Assembly: GCA_031265995.1 (NCBI GenBank)
Contig: JAISBW010000012.1
Location: 22,536-86,535 of the forward strand
DNA: 64,000 bases
Direction of reading: 5' to 3'
DNA from: Oscillospiraceae bacterium
GTDB taxonomy: Bacteria > Bacillota > Clostridia > Oscillospirales > Acutalibacteraceae
Shown: positions 1 to 10,498 of the stretch, piece after piece
How the letters are laid out: the number at the start of each line of letters is the position of its first letter
How positions within the stretch are numbered: the first letter of the stretch is position 1
Made by a program: the position numbers and the translations under genes
The notes under the pieces: generated by a model
What the model saw: the letters and a program-made list of their open reading frames with translations, nothing else
Told to the model about the DNA's origin: nothing
Database searches by the model: none

Positions 1-43
1 TGACAAAACACATAGCTAGCAAAATAGCTATCGGCCTTCTCAT
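1..43 (-). CDS. 5' end of a secreted/anchored protein gene (partial, runs off left edge), paralogous to the 207..998 gene
   Basis: Reverse strand reads ATG AGA AGG CCG ATA GCT ATT TTG CTA GCT ATG TGT TTT GTC = MRRPIAILLAMCFV, matching MKKLMAIFLAMCFL of the next gene. Confidence 0.6.
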   Translation of the reverse strand, partial: MRRPIAILLAMCFV

Positions 44-206
44 ATTTTTCTTCTCCTATCGCGACAAACTAACAAACTAATTGTTTTAAAACTTTTAGCA
101 CAGATAAGCAAACTCTAATTTTATTAACTAAAACAATAAAATTATCAATATCTTACTCTTCTGGCAATTCATCTGTTATTTGGTTAAATTATTCATTTTT
201 TGCTCC

Positions 207-998
207 TTATTTTGGCAATAATCCATCCATCACTTCACTAAATTTTTCACTTTCTTCTTCAATTGATCCTCTGATCTCTTGTAAAAATTCAGCTCCTCCT
301 TCATATTTCAAAATTTCTTCAATTAATTCCTTAAAATCTTCAATTTGTTTTTCTAACGATTTTTTTTCTTGTTCGTGTATATCATTAAGCTTTTTAATCC
401 TTATTTCGGTTTGACCTTGAGTATATCGCATATGATCCCAAATCGCTTCTGACATAGCCAACATCTGTTTTTGAAGTTGAGCAATTTCAGATTGTTTAGT
501 TTCATCTTGGAGAGTTAATCTTTCTATATCATCTTTTAATCTTTTAACATCGGCTTCACTTCGCCCTTTTTCAGCTTGACATTGATCAAGCTCAGCTTTA
601 AGCTTTCTCAATTCATTACTTTGAGCCAAAGATTTTCGAAAACCTTCAATATCTGAGTTTAATCTTTGAATTTCAACATTTTTTAATTCTAAATTTCTTA
701 ATAACTCATCAATTGATATTAATTCGGCAATTCTAAATTGCAATTCTCTAACTCGAACAGAATGGGCAACTTCTCTTTTAGTTTGTAAAGACTGATGTAA
801 CTCCGCAAGAAGCAATTCCGATTCTTTTACTTGTTTCTGCTTAGAAGCAAAGATAGCCACAGCAAGCAATACACCAAAAGTCAAGCCAGGAGCTAAATAT
901 AAACTGTTTCCGTTTACTTTTTCTAGTTTAATTTCTTGACCATTACAAAAACTAGTCAAAAAACACATAGCTAAAAAGATAGCCATTAGCTTTTTCAT
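207..998 (-). CDS. Secreted or membrane-anchored coiled-coil protein, unknown function
   Basis: Signal-like N-terminus MKKLMAIFLAMCFLTSFCNG, TM segment, then long heptad-like coiled coil; ORF opens at 1031 but the MKKLMAIF start is more likely. Confidence 0.7.
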   Translation of the reverse strand: MKKLMAIFLAMCFLTSFCNGQEIKLEKVNGNSLYLAPGLTFGVLLAVAIFASKQKQVKESELLLAELHQSLQTKREVAHSVRVRELQFRIAELISIDELLRNLELKNVEIQRLNSDIEGFRKSLAQSNELRKLKAELDQCQAEKGRSEADVKRLKDDIERLTLQDETKQSEIAQLQKQMLAMSEAIWDHMRYTQGQTEIRIKKLNDIHEQEKKSLEKQIEDFKELIEEILKYEGGAEFLQEIRGSIEEESEKFSEVMDGLLPK

Positions 999-1144
999 GT
1001 TTTTCTCCTCTTGCGGGCCACAAAAATACAAGACAGCAAAAAAATCTCATGATATAATTATACATATGAAATAATATTTTTGCAACAAATACTCAAAATT
1101 TATTGCAGTTTAGAGAAAAAAATTTATAAAATTAATAAAATAAT

Positions 1145-2875
1145 TCATCTTATCTTAATATGAATTTCTCGCAGCTGTTCTTCGCTTACCTCACTTGGTG
1201 CTCCAAGCAGTATATCTTGCGCACCGCTGTTCATAGGGAACGCGGTTATTTCACGTATGTTTTCAGAACCCGTCAACAGCATTAAAATCCGATCAAGACC
1301 TGGCGCCATTCCTGCATGCGGCGGCGCACCATATGAAAAAGCCCTAAATAGAGATGGAAACTTACTAATAACATCGCTTTTAGAATAACCTGCAATTTCA
1401 AAAGCTTTGAGCATAATTTTTATATCATGGTTTCGCACAGCGCCTGATGAAAGCTCAATGCCATTGCAAACTATGTCATATTGATACGCTAAAACATCCA
1501 AGGGATTCATATCTTCAAGCGCTTCAATACCACCTTGAGGCATTGAAAATGGATTATGAGTAAAGACAATTTTATTTGTTTCCTCATCGCGTTCATACAT
1601 ATTAAAATCAGTAACATAACAAAAAGCAAATTTTTCTTTGTCAATAATCCCTAATTTTTCCGCCAGTTCATTTCTTACTTGACATGCAAACTTACAAGCT
1701 TTTTCCTTAACAATATCGGATATAAAAAAAATAACAGAATTCTCCCCAGATTTAGCCGTTTCCAAAAGTTTTCCGCGTCTATCTTGCGGAATAAACTTCT
1801 CTATTGGTCCTAAGAGATTTTTATTCTCACAAATCTTAATATAACCAAGCCCAGTCATTCCTATTTCTTTTGAAAACTTAAGCATATCATCAAAAAAACT
1901 TCTCGGCTTCAAAGCTACCTCTGAAACAGAAATCGCTTTGACAATTTTGCCGTCAAAAGCCTTAAAACCTGAATTTTTAAAGATCTCGCTTACATCACAA
2001 ATTTCAAGTGGATTTCGCAAATCTGGCTTATCAGTTCCATATTTTTCAATCGATTCCGCATAAGAAATTCTTGGAAATGGTAAATCAGTAACTTTTTTAC
2101 CGCCAAACTTTAAAAAAAGACTACTTAAAACCTGTTCTCCGATTGAAAAAACATCTTCTTGATCGGCAAAAGCCATCTCAAAATCAAGCTGATAGAACTC
2201 ACCAGGCGCCCGATCAGCTCGCGAATCTTCGTCACGAAAACAGGGGGCTATCTGAAAATATCTTTCAAAACCCGAAACCATTAAAAGCTGCTTAAAAATC
2301 TGCGGAGCCTGCGGAAGCGCGTAAAATCTGCCTTTATATTTACGGCTCGGAACAAGATAATCCCTTGCGCCCTCAGGCGACGATGCCGAAAGAAGAGGAG
2401 TTTGAATCTCAAAAAACCCAAGTTCGCGCATATTACACCGAAGAAAATGAATCACATCAGATCTTAATAAAATTTTCTCATGAATCTTTGGGTTCCGCAA
2501 ATCAAGGAATCTATATTTTAATCTTAATTCCTCTTTCACATTCTCAGACTCTTGAATCTCAAAAGGCAACGCCTCGCATGCACCCAGTAAAGCTATTTCT
2601 AAAGCCAAAACCTCATATTCGCCTGTCAAAATCTTCGGATTAACAGCTTCAAGACTGCGTTTTTTTAAAATTCCAGTGACAGAAACCGAACTTTCCCTCG
2701 TTACACTATTAACCTGCCCTTCATGAGCAACTATCTGCAAAGTCCCCGTTTCATCGCGCAAATCTATAAATTTAACACCACCGTGATCCCGAATCCCCGA
2801 CACCCAGCCGGCGACTTTTATATTAGCCCCAACTATTTTCTCGCTAACTTGGGAACACTTATGAGTTCGGTACAT
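1145..2875 (-). CDS. aspS: Aspartate--tRNA ligase
   Basis: MYRTHKCSQVSEK..VAGWVSGIRDHGGVKFIDLRD, QIFKQLLMVSGFERYFQIAPCFRDEDSRADR, GLDRILMLLTG motifs; ORF extension to 2929 lies inside a repeat element. Confidence 0.95.
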   Translation of the reverse strand: MYRTHKCSQVSEKIVGANIKVAGWVSGIRDHGGVKFIDLRDETGTLQIVAHEGQVNSVTRESSVSVTGILKKRSLEAVNPKILTGEYEVLALEIALLGACEALPFEIQESENVKEELRLKYRFLDLRNPKIHEKILLRSDVIHFLRCNMRELGFFEIQTPLLSASSPEGARDYLVPSRKYKGRFYALPQAPQIFKQLLMVSGFERYFQIAPCFRDEDSRADRAPGEFYQLDFEMAFADQEDVFSIGEQVLSSLFLKFGGKKVTDLPFPRISYAESIEKYGTDKPDLRNPLEICDVSEIFKNSGFKAFDGKIVKAISVSEVALKPRSFFDDMLKFSKEIGMTGLGYIKICENKNLLGPIEKFIPQDRRGKLLETAKSGENSVIFFISDIVKEKACKFACQVRNELAEKLGIIDKEKFAFCYVTDFNMYERDEETNKIVFTHNPFSMPQGGIEALEDMNPLDVLAYQYDIVCNGIELSSGAVRNHDIKIMLKAFEIAGYSKSDVISKFPSLFRAFSYGAPPHAGMAPGLDRILMLLTGSENIREITAFPMNSGAQDILLGAPSEVSEEQLREIHIKIR

Positions 2876-2896
2876 AAACACCAACCATACATATTT

Positions 2897-3060
2897 AGAA
2901 CCTGTATTCAAAAGGATCAAAATATCCAATTTTCAATAATTTTTTTCAAAATTTTGTCAAAAATGCTCAGAATACATAAAGTATTTATTGCGCTTTTTTT
3001 ATCATTACTGAAGAAAAATTCTTCAAAAATTTGGAATTTGCCCTTTTGAATACAGATTCT
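2897..3060 (-). mobile_element. MITE-like element copy 1 (full length, ~164 bp)
   Basis: TIRs agaacctgtattcaaaagg / cccttttgaatacagattct with shared core; same family as ten other copies. Confidence 0.85.
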
Positions 3061-3079
3061 TAAAAAAATATAAAAAATT

Positions 3080-3688
3080 TTATTTTCTTCGTTTTATTAC
3101 TTTTAGTCTCACAAATTCTTCTCTCTCTTTTTCTTCCAGAACATCGCTCATACTTTTTACCATTCGTTCAAATTCAGGTATTATAGCGTTTTTTAAAGCA
3201 TTTGCACGTTTTTTTGTCTTTCTTATTGCTTGAGTAAGGCGGTAAACACTATTTTCAATTCTAGCAAATATAACAGTCAAATATTTCACTTCACAAAATT
3301 TAAAATAAGCCCTATCAAGATTTGAATCTGAGCTATAAAGACCGAAAGGTACTTCTTTCGCGTCATTTTCTTCAAGTGAAAAAATCGGAATCTCAACCCC
3401 CATCACACTTCTAAAAAAAAACCTTAAACCATCCTCTTTAGGGGCACACATAGCCAATTCTTCGCAAACACCAATCGAAATATTCGCTCTTTGAAGTGCA
3501 AGATACGCATCTTTATAGACAATTCCTATTTTTTCCCGAACCTCTTTCGCCTCTTCAACAAGTGCCATTAATTCTCTCATTAAAATATTTCGTTTTTGAT
3601 CTAAAATAACAAAACCTTTTTTTGAAAAACTCAAACTACGCTTAGCCGACATTAAATTGCCCTTAGTAGGCGAAATCTGAAATTTCAA
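3080..3688 (-). CDS. atpD: V-type ATP synthase subunit D
   Basis: N-terminal PTKGNLMSAKRSLSFSKKGFVILDQKRNILMRELM and C-terminal RRxNALKNAIIPEF..EREEFVRLKVIKRRK typical of V-ATPase D. Confidence 0.9.
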   Translation of the reverse strand: MKFQISPTKGNLMSAKRSLSFSKKGFVILDQKRNILMRELMALVEEAKEVREKIGIVYKDAYLALQRANISIGVCEELAMCAPKEDGLRFFFRSVMGVEIPIFSLEENDAKEVPFGLYSSDSNLDRAYFKFCEVKYLTVIFARIENSVYRLTQAIRKTKKRANALKNAIIPEFERMVKSMSDVLEEKEREEFVRLKVIKRRK

Positions 3689-5140
3689 CTAAATCATCTC
3701 CTGGGGATCATCTACAAAACTTATTAAATTTTTATCTTCAATATAATGCTTACTTAAAATTTCAGGTTTAATTCTAGAAAGTTCATTTCTTGGCAGCAAA
3801 GATAAAATTCGCCAGCCTAAATCTAATGTTTCTTTCATTGAACGGTTTTCATGAAAACCCTGATTAATAAAATAACGCTCAAAAACAGAACCAAATTTTA
3901 AATAAATTTTGTCTATACTACTTAAATCATCTTCGCCAACAACAGACGAAAGCGCCCGTGTATCCAGGACTCTAGAGTAAGACGCAAATAGCTGATCCGC
4001 CAAAACAGGATGATCCTGGTGAGTAAAACCCTTCCCTATCCCGTCTTTCATTAATCTTGAAAGAGAAGGCAAAATAGAAACCGAAGGATAAAAACCCTTT
4101 CCTTCAAGCAAACGAGAAAGCACAATTTGGCCTTCGGTTATATAACCAGTAAGATCAGGAATAGGATGAGTTATATCGTCACCAGGCATAGTAAGGATAG
4201 GAATTTGTGTAACAGAACCTTTTTTGCCCTTAAGCATACCAGCACGCTCATAAAGAGACGCCAAGTCCGAATAAAGGTACCCTGGAAATCCTTTTCTCCC
4301 TGGTATTTCACCTTTTGAAGAACTAAACTCCCTAACAGCTTCTGCGTAGGAAGTCATATCAGTCATAATTACAAGTACGTGATAGTCAAGATCAAAAGCT
4401 AAATACTCCGCGGCCGTGAGCGCAAAACGCGGAGTAAGAATTCTTTCTGTTACAGGATCGCTCGAAAGATTTAAAAACATAACGACCCGCCCAAGGGCGC
4501 CGGAATACTCAAATTCTTCTCTGAAATACGACGCAACATCGTTTTTTACACCCATCGCGGCAAAAACAATAGCAAAATTATTCTCCCCTGAATTTGAAAC
4601 CCTCGCCTGTTTTGCGATCTGAATTGCCAAATCATTATGTCTCATCCCCGCACCAGAAAAAATCGGAAGTTTTTGACCCCTTATTAAAGTAATAAGCGCA
4701 TCAATTGAAGAAATTCCGGTACAAATATAATCCTTAGGATAAATACGGGAAATCGGATTAATCGGCAAACCGTTTACATCTCGGCTTACATACCTGGAAT
4801 TTTTATCTAAAAATTCATCCACTTCAGAACGAATCTCACCCAAGCCGTCAATCGGTTTACCGGAGCCGCTAAAAACCCTCCCTAAAATTTCGCGTGAAAG
4901 TGCCATTTGCATAGGGTGACCCTTAAAGCAAATTTCAGTATTCTCCAAAGATATAAACTTAACGCCTTCGAAAACCTGAATTATCGCATAGTCCCCTTCT
5001 ATCTGTATAACACGCCCATGTCTTACCGCGCCGCCGTCAAGATATATATCGACCACTTCGTCAAAAAAAACACCACCGACACCACCAACGGCAATCAAAG
5101 AGCCTTTTATTTCCTTTAAGCCGGAGTATCTTATTATCAT
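3689..5140 (-). CDS. atpB: V-type ATP synthase subunit B
   Basis: [64 protein letters not shown]. Confidence 0.95.
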   Translation of the reverse strand: MIIRYSGLKEIKGSLIAVGGVGGVFFDEVVDIYLDGGAVRHGRVIQIEGDYAIIQVFEGVKFISLENTEICFKGHPMQMALSREILGRVFSGSGKPIDGLGEIRSEVDEFLDKNSRYVSRDVNGLPINPISRIYPKDYICTGISSIDALITLIRGQKLPIFSGAGMRHNDLAIQIAKQARVSNSGENNFAIVFAAMGVKNDVASYFREEFEYSGALGRVVMFLNLSSDPVTERILTPRFALTAAEYLAFDLDYHVLVIMTDMTSYAEAVREFSSSKGEIPGRKGFPGYLYSDLASLYERAGMLKGKKGSVTQIPILTMPGDDITHPIPDLTGYITEGQIVLSRLLEGKGFYPSVSILPSLSRLMKDGIGKGFTHQDHPVLADQLFASYSRVLDTRALSSVVGEDDLSSIDKIYLKFGSVFERYFINQGFHENRSMKETLDLGWRILSLLPRNELSRIKPEILSKHYIEDKNLISFVDDPQEMI

Positions 5141-5170
5141 AAATTAACCATCAAACTAGAAAAAGCAAAA

Positions 5171-6922
5171 TCATGCAATCAATTTTTCTATTTCACCATC
5201 TATTTTGTAAAAATAATCATTAAACATATCTAATCTGCTATTAGGAATTTCATATTTCATTCTTGCCAAATCCGAAAAAATCCCCGTTTCGATAACCTTC
5301 GAAATAGGTATCGAAGCAGAAATCAAATTTCTTGCCTTTTTATTAAGATAAATTATTGCTTTCATCATTAATTCTTGTTTCGCCAGCGAAACAAAAGTGT
5401 CTTCCTCATGAAAAGAGTTTTGCTGTAAAAATCCAACACGTATCAATTTAGCCGTTTCTATAAGCAATTTTTGATCATCCGGCAAAACATCTTCCCCGAC
5501 TAAACGCACAATCTCCATAAGACGCTCTTCTTCGTGCAAAAAAAACATCATTTTTTTTCTATATCCTGCAAAATCCGCGCTCACATTTTTAGAATACCAA
5601 CCGTCAAGTTCATTAAAATACTCGCTATAACTTGAAATCCAATTTATCGCCGGATAATGCCTGGAATACGCCAAATTTTTATCCAACGCCCAAAAACACC
5701 TTGTAAAACGTTTTGTATTCTGGGTGACCGGCTCGGAAAAATCCGATCCTTGCGGAGAAACGGCACCAATTATTGTAACTGACCCACTTTCACCGCAAAG
5801 CACCTCAAAACGCCCCGCACGTTCATAAAATTCTGAAAGCCGTGAAGGCAAATAAGCAGGGAAACCTTCCTCGGCCGGCATTTCTTCAAGACGACCCGAA
5901 ATTTCACGCAAAGCTTCTGCCCAACGCGATGTAGAATCCGCCATCATTGCAACGTCATAACCCATATCACGATAATACTCAGCTAATGTAACGCCTGTAT
6001 AAATAGATGCCTCCCGCGCTGCAACCGGCATATTGGAAGTATTGGCTATAAAAATCGTACGCTCTGTCATCGGACTACCTGTTTTCGGATCGACCAGATT
6101 TGAAAATTCCTCTAAAACCTGCGTCATCTCATTTCCGCGTTCACCACATCCCACATAAACAATAACATCGGCATCACACCATTTGGCAAGCTGATGCTGA
6201 GTCATAGTTTTGCCTGTTCCAAATCCCCCTGGCAAAATAGCAGCCCCGCCCTTCGCAACTGGAAAAAACGAATCTATCACACGCTGACCGGTAATAAGCG
6301 GAACATTCATCGGAAGTCTTTTTTTTACAGGACGAGGAGCACGAATATTCCAAATTTGAGAAAGAGTCAACCCGGCTTCGCCGCCATCTGTTTTTAATTT
6401 TAGTACTACATCATCGCATCTATATTTCCCATTTTTAACAATCTCAGATACCGTCCCTTCAATACCGTTGGGAACCATAACCCTATGATTTATCACAATA
6501 CTCTCGCGGCACACCGCATAAACCGAACCACTTCTAAGCCTCTCCCCCACCTCGGCCTTGATTTCGACGTCCCATAATTTTTCCTTATCCAAAGCATCTA
6601 TGTTGCATCCTCTTGGTATAAAAGCACCTGAAGCACCCTCAATTCGCCTAAGCGGTCTCTCGATTCCATCGAAAATGTTCCCTATAAGCCCGGGGCCGAG
6701 CGTAACACTCATCGGACGCCCAATGCTTTTCACCAAGTCTCCAACAGCAAGACCCGCAGTATCCTCAAAAACCTGTATTACAGTCTTTTCGGCGCCTACA
6801 CTAATTACTTCGCCCACAAGATCCTCTTTGCCAATATAAACCATATCAGACATAGCAAACGAAACCATACCCTTAATAGTCACAACAGGCCCATTAATGC
6901 CATAAATTAACCCTTCTGCCAA
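5171..6922 (-). CDS. atpA: V-type ATP synthase catalytic subunit A
   Basis: GGFGTGKTMTQHQLAKW Walker A, VYVGCGERGNEMTQVLEEF, MADSTSRWAEALREISGRLEEMPAEEGFPAYL. Confidence 0.97.
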   Translation of the reverse strand: MAEGLIYGINGPVVTIKGMVSFAMSDMVYIGKEDLVGEVISVGAEKTVIQVFEDTAGLAVGDLVKSIGRPMSVTLGPGLIGNIFDGIERPLRRIEGASGAFIPRGCNIDALDKEKLWDVEIKAEVGERLRSGSVYAVCRESIVINHRVMVPNGIEGTVSEIVKNGKYRCDDVVLKLKTDGGEAGLTLSQIWNIRAPRPVKKRLPMNVPLITGQRVIDSFFPVAKGGAAILPGGFGTGKTMTQHQLAKWCDADVIVYVGCGERGNEMTQVLEEFSNLVDPKTGSPMTERTIFIANTSNMPVAAREASIYTGVTLAEYYRDMGYDVAMMADSTSRWAEALREISGRLEEMPAEEGFPAYLPSRLSEFYERAGRFEVLCGESGSVTIIGAVSPQGSDFSEPVTQNTKRFTRCFWALDKNLAYSRHYPAINWISSYSEYFNELDGWYSKNVSADFAGYRKKMMFFLHEEERLMEIVRLVGEDVLPDDQKLLIETAKLIRVGFLQQNSFHEEDTFVSLAKQELMMKAIIYLNKKARNLISASIPISKVIETGIFSDLARMKYEIPNSRLDMFNDYFYKIDGEIEKLIA

Positions 6923-6971
6923 CTAGACGCCCCCCCTTTTTTCCAAAAAACAATAACTTCACAAATTATTT

Positions 6972-7523
6972 TTAACAATAAGAGAAAAAAGCACTCAATG
7001 CAGAATCAAAGGTTTCATCGACAACTGTACCATTTTTTTTGCCAACAATACCACCAAGCTTTATTTTTTCTTCAGCCAAAATTTCCGCGTTTTTAATAAC
7101 ATTTTGGATAATATCTGAATAAATCAAATCTTCTTTTCGAACGTAGACCCTAGGCGCATCTCCCAAAAATTTAAATATAATCTCACAATTATTTTTTAAT
7201 CTCTCGGGATAACTTTTCGAATTAACAAATTCTTTAATTTTTATTTCGCATTCATCAAAAATTTTTTGCTCAACCTCTTTTTTCTTCGCAAACACTCTTT
7301 TTCTCGCCAAAACACCCCTGGCTGAAATCTCACGCGAGATCCTGCTTTTTACCACAGTGAGTTCTGATTGTATAATTTTTCTCGCAACGTCAATCATTTC
7401 CGCTTCAGCTTGCTTTATCCGTTCAGACTCAATCTTTCTCAATCCTTCGATTAACTCAGATTGACTTCGTCTGGCGCATCTTCCTATTGAACTTAAAAAC
7501 TTACTTAAAATCTTTTCTTCCAA
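6972..7523 (-). CDS. atpE: V-type ATP synthase subunit E (peripheral stalk)
   Basis: Position in cluster; charged coiled-coil then KLGGIVGKKNGTVVDETFDSAL C-terminus. Confidence 0.75.
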   Translation of the reverse strand: MEEKILSKFLSSIGRCARRSQSELIEGLRKIESERIKQAEAEMIDVARKIIQSELTVVKSRISREISARGVLARKRVFAKKKEVEQKIFDECEIKIKEFVNSKSYPERLKNNCEIIFKFLGDAPRVYVRKEDLIYSDIIQNVIKNAEILAEEKIKLGGIVGKKNGTVVDETFDSALSAFFSYC

Positions 7524-7575
7524 CGATATCCCCGCCTTTTTTTGTAAATATTTTCTGCCAAAATTCTATTATATT

Positions 7576-7890
7576 CTATACAAGAGCCCCCCCCCCCCCT
7601 ATGGCGTCTCGTATATATTTACCCATAAGTTTTTCTGTCTCACCACTGTTGTGGCGGTCAGGAATTTGAACAATTGCTTTGCGTACATTAAGTTTGAAAG
7701 GATATACCAAACTTCCATAAAAAGACATAAGCAATTCCGTTATCAGAATCAACGCTATTGTGTTATCATTCAGCGCAGTTTCAAAAACAATCTTAAACTC
7801 ATCTTCGCCATGCACAACGACACCCTCAATCCCGACTAAGAGCAAACCCATAGCAGTATCTATATTATCGCTTATAAGAAAAAACCGCAA
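7576..7890 (-). CDS. atpF: V-type ATP synthase subunit F
   Basis: 104 aa; MRFFLISDNIDTAMGLLLVGIEGVVV, IALILITELLMSF; located between K and E; C-terminus encoded by a poly-G tract. Confidence 0.8.
   Translation of the reverse strand: MRFFLISDNIDTAMGLLLVGIEGVVVHGEDEFKIVFETALNDNTIALILITELLMSFYGSLVYPFKLNVRKAIVQIPDRHNSGETEKLMGKYIRDAIGGGGALV
7587..7599. repeat. Homopolymeric C13 (G13 on coding strand) tract
   Basis: Direct count of 13 consecutive C on + strand at the 3' end of the subunit F gene. Confidence 0.9.
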
Positions 7891-7943
7891 AGAATCGCCC
7901 CAAATATAATCAAAATACCTACAAAAAATAACTTTAAAAACTT

Positions 7944-8426
7944 TTATATGATGCCTATCAATAAATCAAGTTTATTAAGAATAAAAACCGAAATGAGAAG
8001 TCCATAAAGGGCGATAGCTTCGCCAAAAACAGCAAAAATCATAGATTTCCCCACAGTATCAGGGCTTTCCGACATCGCAACAATCGCAGCCGGAGCCGCC
8101 GCCGCAACCGCCAGACCGCCGCCTATTCCGGCCATACCGAGGGCAATTGCTGAAGCAACCAAACCAACACCATAAGCATTGGCACGAGCCGCAGACTCGG
8201 CATCGGACTGTGAATGAGAAATCGCCGAACTTGTTTCAGATACAGCCGCCGCCGAACGACATTCGCTTAAAGCGCAAAAAAAACATATCAAAATAACAAA
8301 AGCAGCAGAGGCTATTTGAGAAAACACAGCAGTTTTCTTGTTCATTCCTTTTTTAATTAATTTTACAACAAAAAAAGCGGAAACCAAAACAAAAATAAGC
8401 GGAACAACAAAAAAGATAAAAACCAT
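7944..8426 (-). CDS. V-type ATP synthase subunit K (proteolipid)
   Basis: Glycine-rich membrane helices GVGLVASAIALGMAGIGGGLAVAAAAPAAIVA and FGEAIALYGLLISVFIL with conserved Glu. Confidence 0.9.
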   Translation of the reverse strand: MVFIFFVVPLIFVLVSAFFVVKLIKKGMNKKTAVFSQIASAAFVILICFFCALSECRSAAAVSETSSAISHSQSDAESAARANAYGVGLVASAIALGMAGIGGGLAVAAAAPAAIVAMSESPDTVGKSMIFAVFGEAIALYGLLISVFILNKLDLLIGII

Positions 8427-8613
8427 AATTGCGCCTCCTAAATATGTCGGATATTGTAAATCTTACACCTAAAAATTGCAAGCAAAAAGCAGTAAAATCA
8501 ATAGATAAAATTAAAATAAAAATTTACAAATAATATAAAAATGTGATATAATTTTCTTTATAATAGTTATATTATGAACTGAAAACGGAAATATATAAAA
8601 AACAGGTGAAAAA

Positions 8614-10446
8614 ATGAAGAAAAATACAATTAAAAATCTGGCGTTTGCTTTATCGATTTTACAGCTCTCGACACAAACTTTTGCTGCAAATAATCATCCG
8701 TCCGAAAGATCTTATCATTCCGAAGACAATGTTACTTCCGAAAGGTCTGTCTCAAGACAAAAGAAAGGGAGGAAACTATCTACATTTTGGTTAGCGGTAG
8801 GCACGATATCGACCACTATAGGTTTAATTTATCTAAAATCTCGAAGTGAAAATGCGAAAAACAAAGAAAATGAAGAAGAAGTAGGAGGAGAAGAAAAAGA
8901 GGATTTAAAAAGAATCATAGGAATACCATTATTTTTCCCAACAGTTCCATGCGAACCTCAGCAGTTTGAATCGCAAATTTTTGATGTCGATCATGAAAAC
9001 AAAAGATTAAAATATGCTAAGCGTTTCGGAAGACAAAGCGAACAAGATAGCGCTAGGCAAAATCTCAATTTACTTTTTTCGCCATTCGGTGTTCGCCCTA
9101 CAAGAAAATATTTTGACAAGGCAGCGATGGAAAAATCATATCCTTGGTCAGAAATTGATGTAAAAGGAATAATTAAAGATTTTACAAACTTAAAAGGAAA
9201 TTTTTCCCAAACGTTTAAACGTCAATTTGGTCTCAGTTCTCTTCACCAAACAAATTTTTCACTCCAATCTCAAAAACTCAACGAATATCTTTGTTTACCG
9301 TTTTACAAGAATCTTTTTGGTGAAAATATCCATGAATTTGTTTCAGTTTGGAAGAAATTATTTGAAAATGAAACAATTACCGTAGCTCACGCAAGAGAAA
9401 AGAAAGAAATCACCCCCGCGGCTTACTTATTCTGCCCTTGGTCAAATGGTTTCTGGCAAGAATATCCCCAAGGTGACCACATGTTGGGATCAGCAAGTGA
9501 TTGTGGGATTTTTGCATGTGATTCTCGTCTCGAAAAGCTGGAAACAGGCTTCGTAAAAGATTTTTTCAAAATGATTATTCACATAAGCGAACTTCCAGAA
9601 AAAAATGAATCCAAAACACATGCCATCTTATTGCTTACGAACTTAAACGATGACGGTGAAGGTTCACGTACCAATTGCCCTTTACGCTTAAGAACTGTTG
9701 TGCAATCTATTAAAAATTATTTTTACGGAATAAGACAATCCAATTTGTTGGAAATTCTTTTAAATTGCTTCATATCCCAAGTAAATAAAGCAACTGATAA
9801 AATTATGGCACATACAAATTATAACGGTCCCATTCCAGTACATCCAGTAGAAAGATATTTTAAACAAGGGGGGACTATTATACAACCTGAGCTAGTAAGC
9901 AACCTTCGAGAAAGAGTCGAGTCTTTTTGCAGAGGGTCTAGCATGGACGCAGAAGCACCAGAAGTAGCCCGAGAAGAAATTAATAATTGCAAAAAAAATA
10001 TCAATAACGAAGAATTATTCAAGCTTTGCGCCAGCACTTGCACGAGAGAAAAAATTTTTGATGAATTATACGGAACAATTGACGTAGACACACAAGAATT
10101 TAGTGACATTGCAGGACATAAAATTGGTTTCGATTCCTTTTGTACCTTTTTAGGAATTAAAAGAAAAGAGTTAAGGCATTTTCAAAAAAAGATTGAAGAT
10201 AAAATTAAAAACTATGAGTTAAAAACAAACGAAACTGAAGAAATGAGAAACGCTTCTTTAAAGTTAGCAAAAGGAGAAATAAAAATAAGTCTACACGAAA
10301 TTACAAAAGAAGGAAATTTATACACTATTTTTTTCGTAATTGTACTTGAAGAATTAGGCTATGATACAAACGATTGTTTAGGAATCATGATTGGCACCTC
10401 ATTATTTGACAAATTAGTCGAGCAAGGAATTCTTGAAAAAATATAA
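8614..10446 (+). CDS. Large secreted/anchored protein of unknown function
   Basis: Signal peptide MKKNTIKNLAFALSILQLSTQTFAANN, TM FWLAVGTISTTIGLIYL, 610 aa, no family recognised with confidence; contains SDCGIFAC. Confidence 0.7.
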   Translation: MKKNTIKNLAFALSILQLSTQTFAANNHPSERSYHSEDNVTSERSVSRQKKGRKLSTFWLAVGTISTTIGLIYLKSRSENAKNKENEEEVGGEEKEDLKRIIGIPLFFPTVPCEPQQFESQIFDVDHENKRLKYAKRFGRQSEQDSARQNLNLLFSPFGVRPTRKYFDKAAMEKSYPWSEIDVKGIIKDFTNLKGNFSQTFKRQFGLSSLHQTNFSLQSQKLNEYLCLPFYKNLFGENIHEFVSVWKKLFENETITVAHAREKKEITPAAYLFCPWSNGFWQEYPQGDHMLGSASDCGIFACDSRLEKLETGFVKDFFKMIIHISELPEKNESKTHAILLLTNLNDDGEGSRTNCPLRLRTVVQSIKNYFYGIRQSNLLEILLNCFISQVNKATDKIMAHTNYNGPIPVHPVERYFKQGGTIIQPELVSNLRERVESFCRGSSMDAEAPEVAREEINNCKKNINNEELFKLCASTCTREKIFDELYGTIDVDTQEFSDIAGHKIGFDSFCTFLGIKRKELRHFQKKIEDKIKNYELKTNETEEMRNASLKLAKGEIKISLHEITKEGNLYTIFFVIVLEELGYDTNDCLGIMIGTSLFDKLVEQGILEKI

Positions 10447-10498
10447 AACGTCCTTTATATCTAAGAAGACGTCCAATATCCCTGAGCTATCAGTTTAT

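Noticed and set aside
2723-3049. 108-aa plus-strand ORF overlapping aspS 5' end and element copy 1
   Set aside because: Antisense to aspS and runs through the repeat element; no family resemblance.
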